A stretch of 64,000 nt of DNA from Sanguibacter antarcticus (GTDB lineage Bacteria > Actinomycetota > Actinomycetes > Actinomycetales > Cellulomonadaceae). The notes beneath the pieces were generated by a model that saw nothing but the letters and a program-made list of their open reading frames with translations, searched no databases and was not told the DNA's origin. Every line of letters begins with the position of its first letter. The first letter of the stretch is position 1. The translations under genes were made by a program, and so were the position numbers. Shown here in pieces: positions 54,669 through 63,932 of this stretch. The stretch covers positions 2,046,001-2,110,000 of the forward strand of contig NZ_PDJG01000001.1 in NCBI RefSeq assembly GCF_002564005.1. The letters run 5' to 3'.

Positions 54669-55871
54669 ATGGAGGCGCACGTGACCGAGGTATCCGGGGC
54701 AGTCTGGAGCTTGACGATCCTGGGGATCCTCGGCTTGCTGGCCTTCGACTTCTTCTTCCACGTCCGCAAGGCCCACACCCCCACCCTGCGCGAGGCCGCC
54801 GTCTGGTCGAGCATCTACGTCGGGCTGGCGATCGTGTTCGGCGTCGGTGTGTTCGCCTTCGGCGGCAGCACGATGGGCTCGGAGTACTTCGCCGGCTACA
54901 TCACCGAGAAGGCGCTGTCGGTCGACAACCTCTTCGTCTTCCTCATCATCATGGCGAGCTTCAAGGTGCCCCGCGACGACCAGCAGAAGGTGCTGCTCTT
55001 CGGGATCGTCTTCGCGCTCATCGCCAGGACCGCGTTCATCTTCGCCGGCGCGGCCATCATCAACCGCTTCTCCGCCGTGTTCTACCTGTTCGGGATCATC
55101 CTGCTCGTCACCGCAGGCAACATGCTCAAGCCTGAGGGAGAAGACGAGCACTCCGCCGACAACTTCATCATCCGGCTCGCCAAGAAGGTCTTCCACACGT
55201 CCGACCACTACGACGGCGACAAGATGTTCACCGTCGTCAACGGCAAGCGTGCCCTCACGCCCATGCTGCTCGTCATGGTCGCGATCGGCGGCACCGACAT
55301 CCTCTTCGCGCTCGACTCGATCCCCGCGATCTTCGGGCTCACGCAGAACGTCTACATCGTGTTCACCGCGACGGCCTTCTCGCTCATGGGCCTGCGCCAG
55401 CTCTTCTTCCTCATCGACGGGCTCCTCGACCGCCTCATCTACCTCTCGTACGGTCTCGCGACGATCCTCGCGTTCATCGGCGTCAAGCTCGTGCTGCACG
55501 CTCTCCACGAGAACAACCTCCCGTTCATCAACGGCGGAGAGCACGTGCCCGTCGTCGAGATCAGCACCGGCCTGTCCCTGAGCGTGATCCTCGGGGTGCT
55601 CGTCATCACGGTGATCTTCTCGCTCGTGAGCCCACGCGGAAAGGTCCAGACCGCGATCTCCGGCGCCCGCCACCACGCGACGAACTACGTCGACCTCGAG
55701 TACACCGCCGACTCCGCCGAGCGCGAGCGCGTCTACGCGAAGCTCCTCGAGGAGGAACGCCAGCTCACGCAGGCCGACCCGAAGTTCCGACAGATGATCG
55801 ACGAGGAGCTCGACCTCGCACCCCTCATCGAGCGTGCACACCGCGAGCACGAGGCGTTCCTCGCACGATGA
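54669..55871 (+). CDS. TerC/Alx-family membrane protein
   Basis: The 400-residue protein has about eight or nine spans, with the family acidic signatures EKALSVDNLFVFLIIM and GGTDILFALDSIPAIFG that form the ion path. TerC/Alx proteins export metals such as Mn, often at the membrane during protein secretion. The last about 70 residues are a soluble acidic tail. ATG 54669 starts MEAHVTEVSG. The 145-bp leader shows no recognisable yybP-ykoY manganese riboswitch. Confidence 0.92.
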   Translation: MEAHVTEVSGAVWSLTILGILGLLAFDFFFHVRKAHTPTLREAAVWSSIYVGLAIVFGVGVFAFGGSTMGSEYFAGYITEKALSVDNLFVFLIIMASFKVPRDDQQKVLLFGIVFALIARTAFIFAGAAIINRFSAVFYLFGIILLVTAGNMLKPEGEDEHSADNFIIRLAKKVFHTSDHYDGDKMFTVVNGKRALTPMLLVMVAIGGTDILFALDSIPAIFGLTQNVYIVFTATAFSLMGLRQLFFLIDGLLDRLIYLSYGLATILAFIGVKLVLHALHENNLPFINGGEHVPVVEISTGLSLSVILGVLVITVIFSLVSPRGKVQTAISGARHHATNYVDLEYTADSAERERVYAKLLEEERQLTQADPKFRQMIDEELDLAPLIERAHREHEAFLAR

Positions 55872-55876
55872 CGACC

Positions 55877-55909
55877 GGCGGGGCGTCCACACGTCGTGGG
55901 CGCCCCGCC
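55877..55909 (+). terminator. Terminator downstream of the TerC gene
   Basis: GGCGGGGCG (55877-55885) pairs with CGCCCCGCC (55901-55909), with CCAC/GTGG nested inside (55887-55890, 55896-55899). It starts 5 nt past the stop. Confidence 0.85.
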
Positions 55910-55994
55910 TGCTCAGGACCGGTCGGCTGACCTGGATGCGGCGGTGCCGCCGGGCAGCGGGAACACGCACGGTCCTCCGCCTGTTGCACGTCGC

Positions 55995-56648
55995 ATGACC
56001 ACCTCAGGAATCACCACGATCGGCCTCATCGGCGCAGGACACATCGGCTCACAGGTCGCGCGCGCAGCGATCGCTCACGGATACCGCGTGGTCGTGTCGA
56101 ACTCGCGAGGCCCCGAGACGCTCACCGACCTCATCACCGAGCTCGGTGACGCAGCCCGGGCAGGCACCCCGCAGGAAGCTGCGACGGACGGCGACCTCGT
56201 CGTCGTGACCGTCCCGCTCCACGCCTACCAGCAGGTGCCCGTGGAGCCCCTCGTGGGCAAGACCGTCATCGACACCAACAACTACTACCCGCAGCGTGAC
56301 GGGCAGATCAGCGCGATCGACAACGGCACCGCGACGTCAGCCAGCCTCCTGCAGGACCACCTGCCGGGCGCGCACGTCGTCAAGGCGTTCAACCACATCC
56401 CGTCGGCCGACATCATCGACCAGGCGCGCCCAGCCGGGGCGCCCGACCGACGCGCGCTCGTCATCGCCGGAGACACGTCCGGACCCAAGTCCACCGTGAC
56501 GGCGCTCCTCGACGAGCTCGGGTTCGACGTCGTCGACGCAGGTGCCCTCTCAGAGAGCTGGCGCATCGAGCCCGGAACGCCCGGCTACGGTCCGCACCGG
56601 ACGGTCGCGCAGATGATCGACGACCTCGCGGCCGCACGCAGGGCCTGA
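55995..56648 (+). CDS. NADPH-dependent F420 reductase-like oxidoreductase
   Basis: The 217-residue protein has a Rossmann nucleotide loop (GLIGAGHIGSQVARAA, residues 9-24), SNSRGPETL for NADP phosphate binding, and AFNHIPSADI typical of the NAD-binding F420 oxidoreductase family. The exact acceptor (F420 or another coenzyme) is uncertain. ATG 55995 starts it; the longer frame from 55896 crosses the terminator. Confidence 0.83.
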   Translation: MTTSGITTIGLIGAGHIGSQVARAAIAHGYRVVVSNSRGPETLTDLITELGDAARAGTPQEAATDGDLVVVTVPLHAYQQVPVEPLVGKTVIDTNNYYPQRDGQISAIDNGTATSASLLQDHLPGAHVVKAFNHIPSADIIDQARPAGAPDRRALVIAGDTSGPKSTVTALLDELGFDVVDAGALSESWRIEPGTPGYGPHRTVAQMIDDLAAARRA

Positions 56649-56681
56649 CGCCCTCCGAGGCCCGCGAGGTCCTCTCGATCC

Positions 56682-57548
56682 TCAGGCGTCGAGAGCGAGC
56701 GCGAGGAGCGCGAGAGCGCCCTCGCGGGTCGTGGCCGCGCCGATGAACCCGGCCTTGTGGCAGAAGACCGAGTCCTCGACCCCCGTGACGGCAGCGAGCG
56801 CCTCGCCGTTGAGCCCGCGCCAGGCCTCGGGCAGCGCCTTGCGCGAACCGAACTGCGAGCTCTCGGGGCGGACCGTCTGGAGGGTCCAGCTGCCCGTCGC
56901 ACCAGGAAAGACCGTGAAGAGCAACGACGACTGCTTCGTGGCGATCCCGCCGTGCGGGATGAACTTGTCGAGGACGACATAGCGCTTGTCCGGGCTCGCC
57001 TTGAACGCCTCGACAAACTCACGCTCCGCAGCGAGCGACGTCTCGTACTTCGCCTTGAGACGGAAGAGCACCCGCGTCGCCAGCTCGACAGCCACGAAGA
57101 ACTGGACGTCGAACTCCTCGTCGTCGCCGAGCGGGTTGAACAGCCCGAGAAGCTCGGAGACGTCGAGCGGCGCGGCCTTGAAGTCGGTGAGCGTGTACAG
57201 GTCCTGACCGTTGTCCACCGCATCGATGCCGACGACGAGCCGCGAGTCGATCTTCTGCCAGACAGCCTCGTCTCCGCCGCAGAACTCCTTGCCGAAGTGC
57301 TGCCACAAGAGACCGAAAGCCGAGTACAGGACGCCGTTGGCACGAGCCCCTGAGCTCAGCTGGTGGTGATCGAACCGGAGCGTCGCGGGGTCATACACCG
57401 CGCCGACGTCGAGGACGAGGTCCGCAGAGGCCAGGACCTCTGGGTCTCGCGTGCGCACGACCTCCGCGTCGGGGTAGATCTGCTTGAGGAGGGCGACGCC
57501 GAAGACGTCGTCCGCATGGAACTTGCCGTTGTGGGTAGCGATGATCAC
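56682..57548 (-). CDS. MYG1/UPF0160-family metal-dependent hydrolase
   Basis: The 288-residue protein begins at GTG (VIIATHNGKFHADDVFGVALL), the MYG1 signature with metal-ligand His/Asp, and has LRFDHHQ, the DHH-like motif, then VGIDAVDNG. MYG1 proteins are predicted 3'-5' RNA exonucleases or phosphoesterases; the bacterial role is unknown. It is divergent from the AEC gene and convergent with the F420-type gene. Confidence 0.87.
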   Translation of the reverse strand: MIIATHNGKFHADDVFGVALLKQIYPDAEVVRTRDPEVLASADLVLDVGAVYDPATLRFDHHQLSSGARANGVLYSAFGLLWQHFGKEFCGGDEAVWQKIDSRLVVGIDAVDNGQDLYTLTDFKAAPLDVSELLGLFNPLGDDEEFDVQFFVAVELATRVLFRLKAKYETSLAAEREFVEAFKASPDKRYVVLDKFIPHGGIATKQSSLLFTVFPGATGSWTLQTVRPESSQFGSRKALPEAWRGLNGEALAAVTGVEDSVFCHKAGFIGAATTREGALALLALALDA

Positions 57549-57608
57549 CCCAGAACCATACGTGCCTGACGTCTCGCCCCAGAGGTTCCCGCCGCGGTCG
57601 CCCGCTCG

Positions 57609-58547
57609 ATGGGGCACGATGTGGACGTGACAGGCGTCCTCATCGGTTTCACCATCATCGCGACGATCATCGTCGTCGGGTATGCCATCGGGCGCATCGA
57701 CCTGCTCGGTCCGCACGCCCAGCCAGTCATCGCTCGTCTCGTCTTCTTCGTCCTGTCCCCGTGCCTGCTGTTCACGGTTCTCTCGGACGCCACCGTCGAC
57801 CAGCTGTTCTCGCCGCTGCTCGTCGTCTCCCTGCTCGCTGCGCTCGCCTCGTTCGTCGTGTTCGGTGTCGTCTCCGTCGCCGTGTGGCGCCGTCCCCTGC
57901 CTGAGGCGATCATCGGATCGCTGGCTTCGGGGTATGTGAACGCCAACAACATCGGGCTCCCGGTCGCGGTGTATGTGCTCGGCGACCCGGCGTACGTGGC
58001 GCCCGTCCTCCTGCTCCAGCTGCTGCTCTTCGCGCCGCTCGCGCTCGCCGTGCTCGACGTGAAGACGGGAGGCCGAGCGTCGCTCGGCCAGGTGCTGTCG
58101 CAGCCGTTCCGGAACCCGATCATCATCGGGTCGGCTCTCGGGCTCGTTCTCACGCTGACGAACGTCGAGCTGCCGGACGCTGCGATGGAGCCCTTCCGGA
58201 TCATCGGCGGTGCCGCCGTGCCGTTGATGCTCCTCAGCTACGGCATGTCGCTCAGCGGGCAGAAGATCTTGCAGCCGGGGTCAGGGCGGCGCGACGTGCT
58301 GCTGGCCTCCGGCCTCAAGCTGGCGGTCATGCCGGCGGTCGCTGCGCTCGTGGGGCATCTCGTGTTCAGCCTGGATCATCAGCAGCTCTTCGCTGTCGTG
58401 GCGCTCGCCGCGCTACCGTCCGCTCAGAACGTCTTCAACTATGCCCAGCGGTATGGGCGTGGCGTGATCCTCGCGCGCGACACCATCCTCATCACGACGG
58501 TCGGGTCGCTGCCGGTCCTCATGGTCGTGGCGGCTGTGCTGCACTGA
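57609..58547 (+). CDS. AEC-family transporter
   Basis: The 312-residue protein has about ten spans, with the inverted-repeat layout of auxin-efflux-carrier-type permeases (GYVNANNIGLPVAVYVLG; LPSAQNVFNYAQRYG). Members export organic acids or amino-acid derivatives. The ATG at 57609 is chosen; GTG at 57621 also fits and would be better placed relative to a GGGG run. Confidence 0.88.
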   Translation: MGHDVDVTGVLIGFTIIATIIVVGYAIGRIDLLGPHAQPVIARLVFFVLSPCLLFTVLSDATVDQLFSPLLVVSLLAALASFVVFGVVSVAVWRRPLPEAIIGSLASGYVNANNIGLPVAVYVLGDPAYVAPVLLLQLLLFAPLALAVLDVKTGGRASLGQVLSQPFRNPIIIGSALGLVLTLTNVELPDAAMEPFRIIGGAAVPLMLLSYGMSLSGQKILQPGSGRRDVLLASGLKLAVMPAVAALVGHLVFSLDHQQLFAVVALAALPSAQNVFNYAQRYGRGVILARDTILITTVGSLPVLMVVAAVLH

Positions 58548-58562
58548 CCGGAGCCGCCGTGC

Positions 58563-58580
58563 GGTCGCTGTCAGGCGACC
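58563..58580. terminator. Hairpin between convergent AEC and PKD genes
   Basis: GGTCGC (58563-58568) pairs with GCGACC (58575-58580) around TGTCAG in the 36-bp gap between two convergent stops. It is short and possibly bidirectional. Confidence 0.45.
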
Positions 58581-58583
58581 CAT

Positions 58584-59486
58584 TCAGCCGACGATGTCCT
58601 CGACCAGGCGTGAGCGGAGCTCGGTGACTGTCAGCGGCGGTGCGGTGCTCGTGGTCGTCGCGGTCCCGTCGATCGCGGTATAGGTCGCGCCACCGTCGAG
58701 CGAGTACTCCCCCGACCACTGCGTCACCATCGAGACCGCGTACTCACCTGACGTCCCGTAGGTGTGCGAGACCGTGTAGTCCGGGTGCGGAGCTCCTGGG
58801 TCGGTCGTCTCTAACGGGCTCGACCCGTCGTCCCACTCCCACGAGAAGGCCACGGGCGTCGCTCGCACTCGGACCGCTTGCCCCAGCACCACCGTGTCGA
58901 CAACCTGAGATGCGGCGTCCGTGTAGACGACGTTCACCATGTTCACCGGCAGCCACCCACCCGGCGGCCCCACCACGATCGCGGACGGCAGGAGCGCCAA
59001 CGCCTGGAAGTCCGCGGCCGTGAACGTGAACGCCGACGGGTCGTTGCAATACATCAGGCTGTTGATCTCTGGAGCCGACCAGGTGCCGTCCGGCAGCAAG
59101 ACCTGGACATCCGTCGCTGCGATCGTCGCATCCGTCGGAACCACACACTGGTCCGACGCTGCAACGACACCGCCCACGACGCAGCCCGCTGCGCCCAGGG
59201 CGCCGTTCGACTCGCAGAGGACCGACTCGGTGACTAGCACCGTCGGGGGGCCAGTCTTGATTGAGATCTCCGCACTCCGCTGACCGTTGGCGAGCACACC
59301 GAACTGAGCATCACCTGCAAATGCCTGGATCTTATGGGAACTAGAGGAAGAGTCATCTGCCGCTACAAGGCGCGCATCCACCGTCGACAGAAATGACAGC
59401 CCTAGTGGCTCTTGCACAAAGCCAAGGAGCGAGAGACCGGCAAGTGTCAGACCTACGAGGCGTCCTCCACCCATGACCAGGATCAC
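58584..59486 (-). CDS. Secreted PKD-domain protein
   Basis: The 300-residue protein starts with a hydrophobic signal (LVGLTLAGLSLLGFVQEPLG). A Ser-rich linker and a Cys-containing domain (CESN, AGCVVGG, DQC, YCND) follow. The last 100 residues carry a PKD/Ig-like domain (WEWDDGSSP... HTYGTSGEYAVSMVTQW). It is extracellular or surface-attached, with adhesive or structural function likely. Its GTG overlaps the lipoprotein stop as GTGA. Confidence 0.75.
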   Translation of the reverse strand: MILVMGGGRLVGLTLAGLSLLGFVQEPLGLSFLSTVDARLVAADDSSSSSHKIQAFAGDAQFGVLANGQRSAEISIKTGPPTVLVTESVLCESNGALGAAGCVVGGVVAASDQCVVPTDATIAATDVQVLLPDGTWSAPEINSLMYCNDPSAFTFTAADFQALALLPSAIVVGPPGGWLPVNMVNVVYTDAASQVVDTVVLGQAVRVRATPVAFSWEWDDGSSPLETTDPGAPHPDYTVSHTYGTSGEYAVSMVTQWSGEYSLDGGATYTAIDGTATTTSTAPPLTVTELRSRLVEDIVG

Positions 59487-60094
59487 TGCTCAGCTCCAAT
59501 CACTACCGCACGAACCCGCCAGCTCCCGGATTCATCCATCTTGAGAAAAACAGACGTCGAAAGCTCGCTGTCGCCTGCAACCGATGTCAGCAGCGCACCG
59601 TCACTGTCGACGATCTCGTAAGACTCTTGATCGATTCGCCCGGTTACTTCGTATTCTTCGAGCGCGCCAGAGGGCGGTATTACCTTGTCGACGGACATCG
59701 CGACGCTTCCGCCAGATTGCACGTTCCCACTCGCGACGTGATCGTCGACCGCGTCCCGAACGCCATTGCAAAACTCGCTCTCCGGGTCGCACATCGCGTC
59801 CCACTCTGCGAGGTCGCCGGTCTGGAAGACGTAGCCGTACAGCGACAGGAAGTACTCAGCCGCCGCTCGGGCGCCGATCGCGTCGTTGGACGTCATGAGA
59901 GTCGGCTTCTCTGGTGGGAGGACCTCCGCGGGGGCGGTCGTCACGTCCGAGATCGGTTCCTCGGTCGCGGCCACGGACGTCGTCGGGGCGGGTGCGTTGT
60001 CGTCGGGCGTGCAACCAGCCAGTGCGACGTACGCGAGCACGCCTCCGACACAGGCGCTCCGAAGCGCACGAGGAAGAGTCATGCGCTGAACCAT
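59483..60094 (-). CDS. DUF6318-like lipoprotein
   Basis: The 203-residue protein has a signal peptide with lipobox LAGC (lipidated Cys28), a Thr/Pro/Glu linker, and a core (AAAEYFLSLYGYVFQTGDLAEWDAMCDPESEFC) like the DUF6318 family of actinobacterial lipoproteins. It should be anchored on the outer face of the membrane. It is coupled to the PKD protein. Its function is unknown. Confidence 0.8.
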   Translation of the reverse strand: MVQRMTLPRALRSACVGGVLAYVALAGCTPDDNAPAPTTSVAATEEPISDVTTAPAEVLPPEKPTLMTSNDAIGARAAAEYFLSLYGYVFQTGDLAEWDAMCDPESEFCNGVRDAVDDHVASGNVQSGGSVAMSVDKVIPPSGALEEYEVTGRIDQESYEIVDSDGALLTSVAGDSELSTSVFLKMDESGSWRVRAVVIGAEQ

Positions 60095-60152
60095 ATTGGC
60101 TCGCCCGCCCGATTCCTACCCGATCACTCCTGCTGTGGACAGCCGCTCGGTG

Positions 60153-62102
60153 CTACGAGGCGACGGTCGTAGCGATCCACAAGCCGTCCCGTGCGCGGGT
60201 GGACCCGACGCTCAGCTCGCGTCGGGCACGTTCCGACGCCTCGCGGGTCGCCTCTGGGACCGCGCCGTCGAGCACGCTGGTCTCAGCCGGGAAACCCCAC
60301 AGCAGGACCTGCTCGAACTCGAGCCCACGTGCGCTCCTCGTCGTTCCGACGGACACCGCGTCCACAGGCGCACCTGCCTCGTGCTCGATGTCTGCCAGGC
60401 GCCGGACGGGGAGCCCAGCAGCGACGAGCGCCGCCGCCGCAACGCGGGCACCACCTGCTGTCGGAGACAGCACCGCGACGTCACCGTAGTTCGTGCCGAT
60501 CCCTGCGACCACACCGCGCACCCGGTCCACGACAGCCGTCATGACATCCGACGGCGCACCGTGCCACCGGACGACCTCGCCGCCCGAAGCGCCGGTCGTG
60601 GCGTCGTCGCGGCGGAAGCTCGTCTCGAGCGCGATGCTCCGGTTCGCGATGACGATCCCCGCTTCAGCGAGCGAGTACCCGCCCGGGTAGATCGACTGCT
60701 GTCCGTCGTCGAGAAGAAGCAACGAGCCCGGGCCGCCGCCCGCCACGGTGCGGAGCAGACGCGCCTGCGAGCACGAGAGGTCCTGCGCCTCGTCGACGAT
60801 GAGCGAGGTCACCGTGCGCTCGCCCGGCACGGTCCCGAACGGCTGGTCGCGCAGCGCCTCCTCTGCACAGAGCACGAGGCCCGCCCAGTCGGTGACGCCA
60901 GCTGCCTCGAGCTCGTCCGCGTACGCACCGTGCAGGTCCCACACCGAGCGCCGCTGAGCGTCGGTGATCGGGTACGAGCGCCCCACCCGGTCGAGCGCCA
61001 GGTACGCCTCGAGGTCCGTCAGCCCGCGTCCGCGCACCACCGCGCCCACCTCCTCCTGCCAGTACGTCACGGGCAGGTTCGACGCCCCGAGAGCGTCCCG
61101 GCCCACCCTGTTCCACGCACGGTTGAAGGCCGTGATGGCCCGTGCTGCGTCGGCTCGCACCGACGACCCACGGGCTTCGAGAATCCGTGCGGCGACATCG
61201 TGGACAGTCATGAAGTCGACCCGGTCCGCCGCATCCGGAGCAAGCGCTGCGAACCTGCGCGCGAGTGCAGCCGGCAGCACCTCACCGAGCGACGTGACAA
61301 GGACGCGCTCCCTCGGGTCGAGGCGAGCGAGGTACGCAGCGCGGTGCAGACCGACCGTCGTCTTGCCGACCCCGGCCGGGCCATAGATCCGTGCCGGACC
61401 GTCGAAGGAACGCCGGACGAGCGCAGCGAGCGCCGGGTGCAGCTGGACCGTCCACTCGTCTACCGGGCTCGCGAGCATCGACTCGACGAGCGCGACGTCC
61501 AACGCCGGATCTGGCGCCGGACGGTCGGCGTCCGTACGTCCCACCTCGACGGCGACCTCGCCCCTGACGGAGAAGAGCTCCTCGCACCGACCGACCACCT
61601 GCTCGACGAGATCCGCAGGCCACCGCTGCCCGTGAGAGAGGATGACGCGCGCGACGGAGTCCGTGTCGACGATCCGAACGCTGTCGACGAGCTCGTCGAG
61701 CGGGGCACCAGCATCGAGGACCACGACAGGGTGCACCTCGTTGGGCGACAGCCCGATGAGGACGAGGTCCGCCTCGAGGGTCTGGCCCAGGTCCGCGAGG
61801 GCATAGATCTGCTCGGTGACGTCGACGCCGCCGCTCCAGAGCAGGCCGTCGTCGATGGTCGGCTCGTGGAGGTCACGACCGTCGACGAGGAAGAGGCCAC
61901 CCGGCCCGATGACGAGGAGCTCGACCGGTGTGGCGCGTCGGCCCGGACGGCGCCGGCCCTCGAGGACGACGTAGCCGACCGTCGTCAGCCGACGGAGCTG
62001 CTCGAGATGCCGGCGCATCCCAGGCCCAGCCGTCGGCTCCTCTGCGGGAGCGTGTTCGGACGAGCGGTGCGTCGTGGTGCCCGCTGGCGTTCCTGCTGTC
62101 AT
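60153..62102 (-). CDS. SF1 (UvrD/Rep-like) helicase with degenerate NERD-like N-terminus
   Basis: The 649-residue protein has Walker A GPAGVGKTT (241-249), a DEAQD Walker B motif (VDEAQDLSCSQ) and a late GLEFEQVLLWGF motif, so the UvrD-type ATPase is intact. Residues 30-80 resemble a NERD nuclease-related domain (VELLVIGPGGLFLVDGRDL), but the usual Asp and Lys of the nuclease motif are replaced, so the domain may be inactive. A role in repair or nucleic-acid sensing is inferred. Confidence 0.85.
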   Translation of the reverse strand: MTAGTPAGTTTHRSSEHAPAEEPTAGPGMRRHLEQLRRLTTVGYVVLEGRRRPGRRATPVELLVIGPGGLFLVDGRDLHEPTIDDGLLWSGGVDVTEQIYALADLGQTLEADLVLIGLSPNEVHPVVVLDAGAPLDELVDSVRIVDTDSVARVILSHGQRWPADLVEQVVGRCEELFSVRGEVAVEVGRTDADRPAPDPALDVALVESMLASPVDEWTVQLHPALAALVRRSFDGPARIYGPAGVGKTTVGLHRAAYLARLDPRERVLVTSLGEVLPAALARRFAALAPDAADRVDFMTVHDVAARILEARGSSVRADAARAITAFNRAWNRVGRDALGASNLPVTYWQEEVGAVVRGRGLTDLEAYLALDRVGRSYPITDAQRRSVWDLHGAYADELEAAGVTDWAGLVLCAEEALRDQPFGTVPGERTVTSLIVDEAQDLSCSQARLLRTVAGGGPGSLLLLDDGQQSIYPGGYSLAEAGIVIANRSIALETSFRRDDATTGASGGEVVRWHGAPSDVMTAVVDRVRGVVAGIGTNYGDVAVLSPTAGGARVAAAALVAAGLPVRRLADIEHEAGAPVDAVSVGTTRSARGLEFEQVLLWGFPAETSVLDGAVPEATREASERARRELSVGSTRARDGLWIATTVAS

Positions 62103-62191
62103 CCGTTCCCCCAGGTTCTCTGCCGAGTCATCGACAGGAGTGCCGGGGTTCTTGAGGTCCGGTCGACTGCGGGGTCAGACCATGCCGGTGG

Positions 62192-63262
62192 TCAGGGCGT
62201 TGCCGTGCTGGCGACGCGTCCCAGCTCCTCGACGATCGCTGAGACGAAGGCGTCGACATCCTCGTCGGTGGTGTCGAACGAGCACATCCACCGGACCTCT
62301 CCGCGCGCCGCGTCCCAGTCGTAGAACGCGAACTGCTGCCGGAGCCGGTTCGCCGCGTCGACGGGGAGCGCCGCGAAGACGGCGTTGACGTGGGTGTCCT
62401 GGGTGAAGGACAGGCCCGGAGCATCGCCCGCGGCGACGAGCTCGTCGAGCCGGGTGCGCAGCCGGGTCGCCATGGCGTTCGCGTGGGTCGCTGAGCGGAG
62501 CCAGAGATCACCGTCGAGGAGCGCGACGAGCTGCGCCGACGCGAACCGCATCTTCGACGCGAGCTGCATCGTCATCTTGCGTACGTAGTCGACCCCCTCG
62601 ACGGCTGCGGGGTCGAGGACGACGACGGCCTCGCCGTACATGAGCCCGTTCTTGGTCCCGCCGAACGACAGGACGTCGATGCCGACGTCGGTCGTCAGCG
62701 CGCGGAGCCCGACCCCGAGGCGTGCGGCCGCGTTCGCGATGCGGGCGCCGTCCATGTGGACGCGCATGTCGAGGGAGTGCGCGTGCTCGGTGAGAGCGAG
62801 GATCTCGTCCGGGGTGTAGACGGTGCCGAGCTCTGTCGACTGGGTGAGAGAGACGACGAGCGGCTGCGCCCGGTGCTGGTCGCCCCAGCCCCAGGCTTCT
62901 TGATCGATGCTCGCGGGGGTGAGCTTGCCGTCCGGGGCGTCGACGGTGAGCAGCTTGATGCCACCGACACGCTCTGGCGCTGCGTTCTCGTCGTTGTTGA
63001 TGTGGGCGTGGCGGCTCGTGACGACGGCGCCCCACCGGGGCAGCATCGACATGAGCGCGACGACGTTCGCGCCGGTGCCGTTGAACACGGGGTAGACGGC
63101 GGCCTGGTCCCCGAAGTGTCCGCGCACCACCTCCTGGAGCTGTGCGGTCCACGGGTCGGCACCGTAGGCGCGAGCGTGCCCGACGTTCGCTCGGGTGAGC
63201 GCTTCGAGGATCTCCGGGTGGACGCCCGCGTAGTTGTCTGAGGCGAAGGTGTGGTTGTTCAC
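62192..63262 (-). CDS. Low-specificity L-threonine aldolase-type PLP enzyme
   Basis: The 356-residue protein is of the beta-eliminating-lyase/threonine-aldolase fold: FNGTGANVVAL, DENAAPE, HMDGARIANAAARLG and SFGGTKNGLMYG, where Lys204 would bind PLP. It is expected to cleave L-threonine or L-allo-threonine to glycine and acetaldehyde. The start is GTG at 63262. Confidence 0.88.
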   Translation of the reverse strand: MNNHTFASDNYAGVHPEILEALTRANVGHARAYGADPWTAQLQEVVRGHFGDQAAVYPVFNGTGANVVALMSMLPRWGAVVTSRHAHINNDENAAPERVGGIKLLTVDAPDGKLTPASIDQEAWGWGDQHRAQPLVVSLTQSTELGTVYTPDEILALTEHAHSLDMRVHMDGARIANAAARLGVGLRALTTDVGIDVLSFGGTKNGLMYGEAVVVLDPAAVEGVDYVRKMTMQLASKMRFASAQLVALLDGDLWLRSATHANAMATRLRTRLDELVAAGDAPGLSFTQDTHVNAVFAALPVDAANRLRQQFAFYDWDAARGEVRWMCSFDTTDEDVDAFVSAIVEELGRVASTATP

Positions 63263-63314
63263 GCGATCACCCTATTCCCGACCGGTGTCAGCCCCGTGCG
63301 CTTGAATGAGCGTC

Positions 63315-63551
63315 ATGGCTTCTTACCTCGCTCTCATCACGGTCCGCGACGAGATGGACAACGACGAGATCGACGGCATGCGCGACGCGCTCGGCGCCGT
63401 GAACCCTCCTGAGCAGAGCGGAGCCGCCATGGTCTTCCTCGTGCCCGGTGAAGCGCCGGACGCTGAGGTGGCACTCTCAGCGGCGACGCAGCACGCTGGC
63501 GAGATCCTCGACGGGTACGACTACGAGGTTGAGGTCAGCGAGTCGGTCTGA
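63315..63551 (+). CDS. Small acidic hypothetical protein
   Basis: The 78-residue acidic protein begins MASYLALITVRDEMDNDEID and ends EVEVSESV. It has no membrane span or known motif. An ATG at 63306 would add three residues; neither has a clear ribosome binding site. It converges on the GlsB-like gene. Function unknown. Confidence 0.6.
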   Translation: MASYLALITVRDEMDNDEIDGMRDALGAVNPPEQSGAAMVFLVPGEAPDAEVALSAATQHAGEILDGYDYEVEVSESV

Positions 63552-63581
63552 GGCATCGACCTCCCGGAGCCGGACACGCAG

Positions 63582-63617
63582 GAAGGCCCGCCGCACCGTG
63601 AGGTGCGACGGGCCTTC
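63582..63617. terminator. Bidirectional terminator between convergent small genes
   Basis: GAAGGCCCG-C-CGCACC (63582-63597) pairs with GGTGCG-A-CGGGCCTTC (63602-63617), loop GTGA: 15 bp with one mismatch, between convergent stops at 63551 and 63669. Confidence 0.85.
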
Positions 63618-63668
63618 GCGCGTCGGTCGAGCCGTGTGAGCAGCCCGGCCGGGTTGAGCGATCCTGCG

Positions 63669-63932
63669 TCAGCGGCGGTTCTTGCCGCGCATGCCGAGGT
63701 AGATCGAGATGAAGGCGATCGCCATGACGATCGAGATGACCCAGCGGATCCAGTCGATGCCTGCGGTGTCTTCCACGCCGAGCAGGCCGGCGAGGAACGA
63801 CCCTGCGAGCGCGCCGAGCGCACCGAGGATGATCGTCCAGAGCACGCCGATGTTCTGGTCGCCCTTCATGAAGAGACGAGCGAGGGCGCCGATGATGGCG
63901 CCGAAGATGACGAGACCGATAAGTTCACCCAT
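63669..63932 (-). CDS. GlsB/YeaQ/YmgE-family stress membrane protein
   Basis: The 87-residue protein has three hydrophobic helices with glycine-rich segments (IGLVIFGAIIGALARL; GVLWTIILGALGALAGSFLAGLLG) of the transglycosylase-associated family. The ATG has a perfect AAGGAGG ribosome binding site. The family is often stress-induced; its molecular function is unknown. The remaining 68 bp to the window end hold its upstream region. Confidence 0.9.
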   Translation of the reverse strand: MGELIGLVIFGAIIGALARLFMKGDQNIGVLWTIILGALGALAGSFLAGLLGVEDTAGIDWIRWVISIVMAIAFISIYLGMRGKNRR

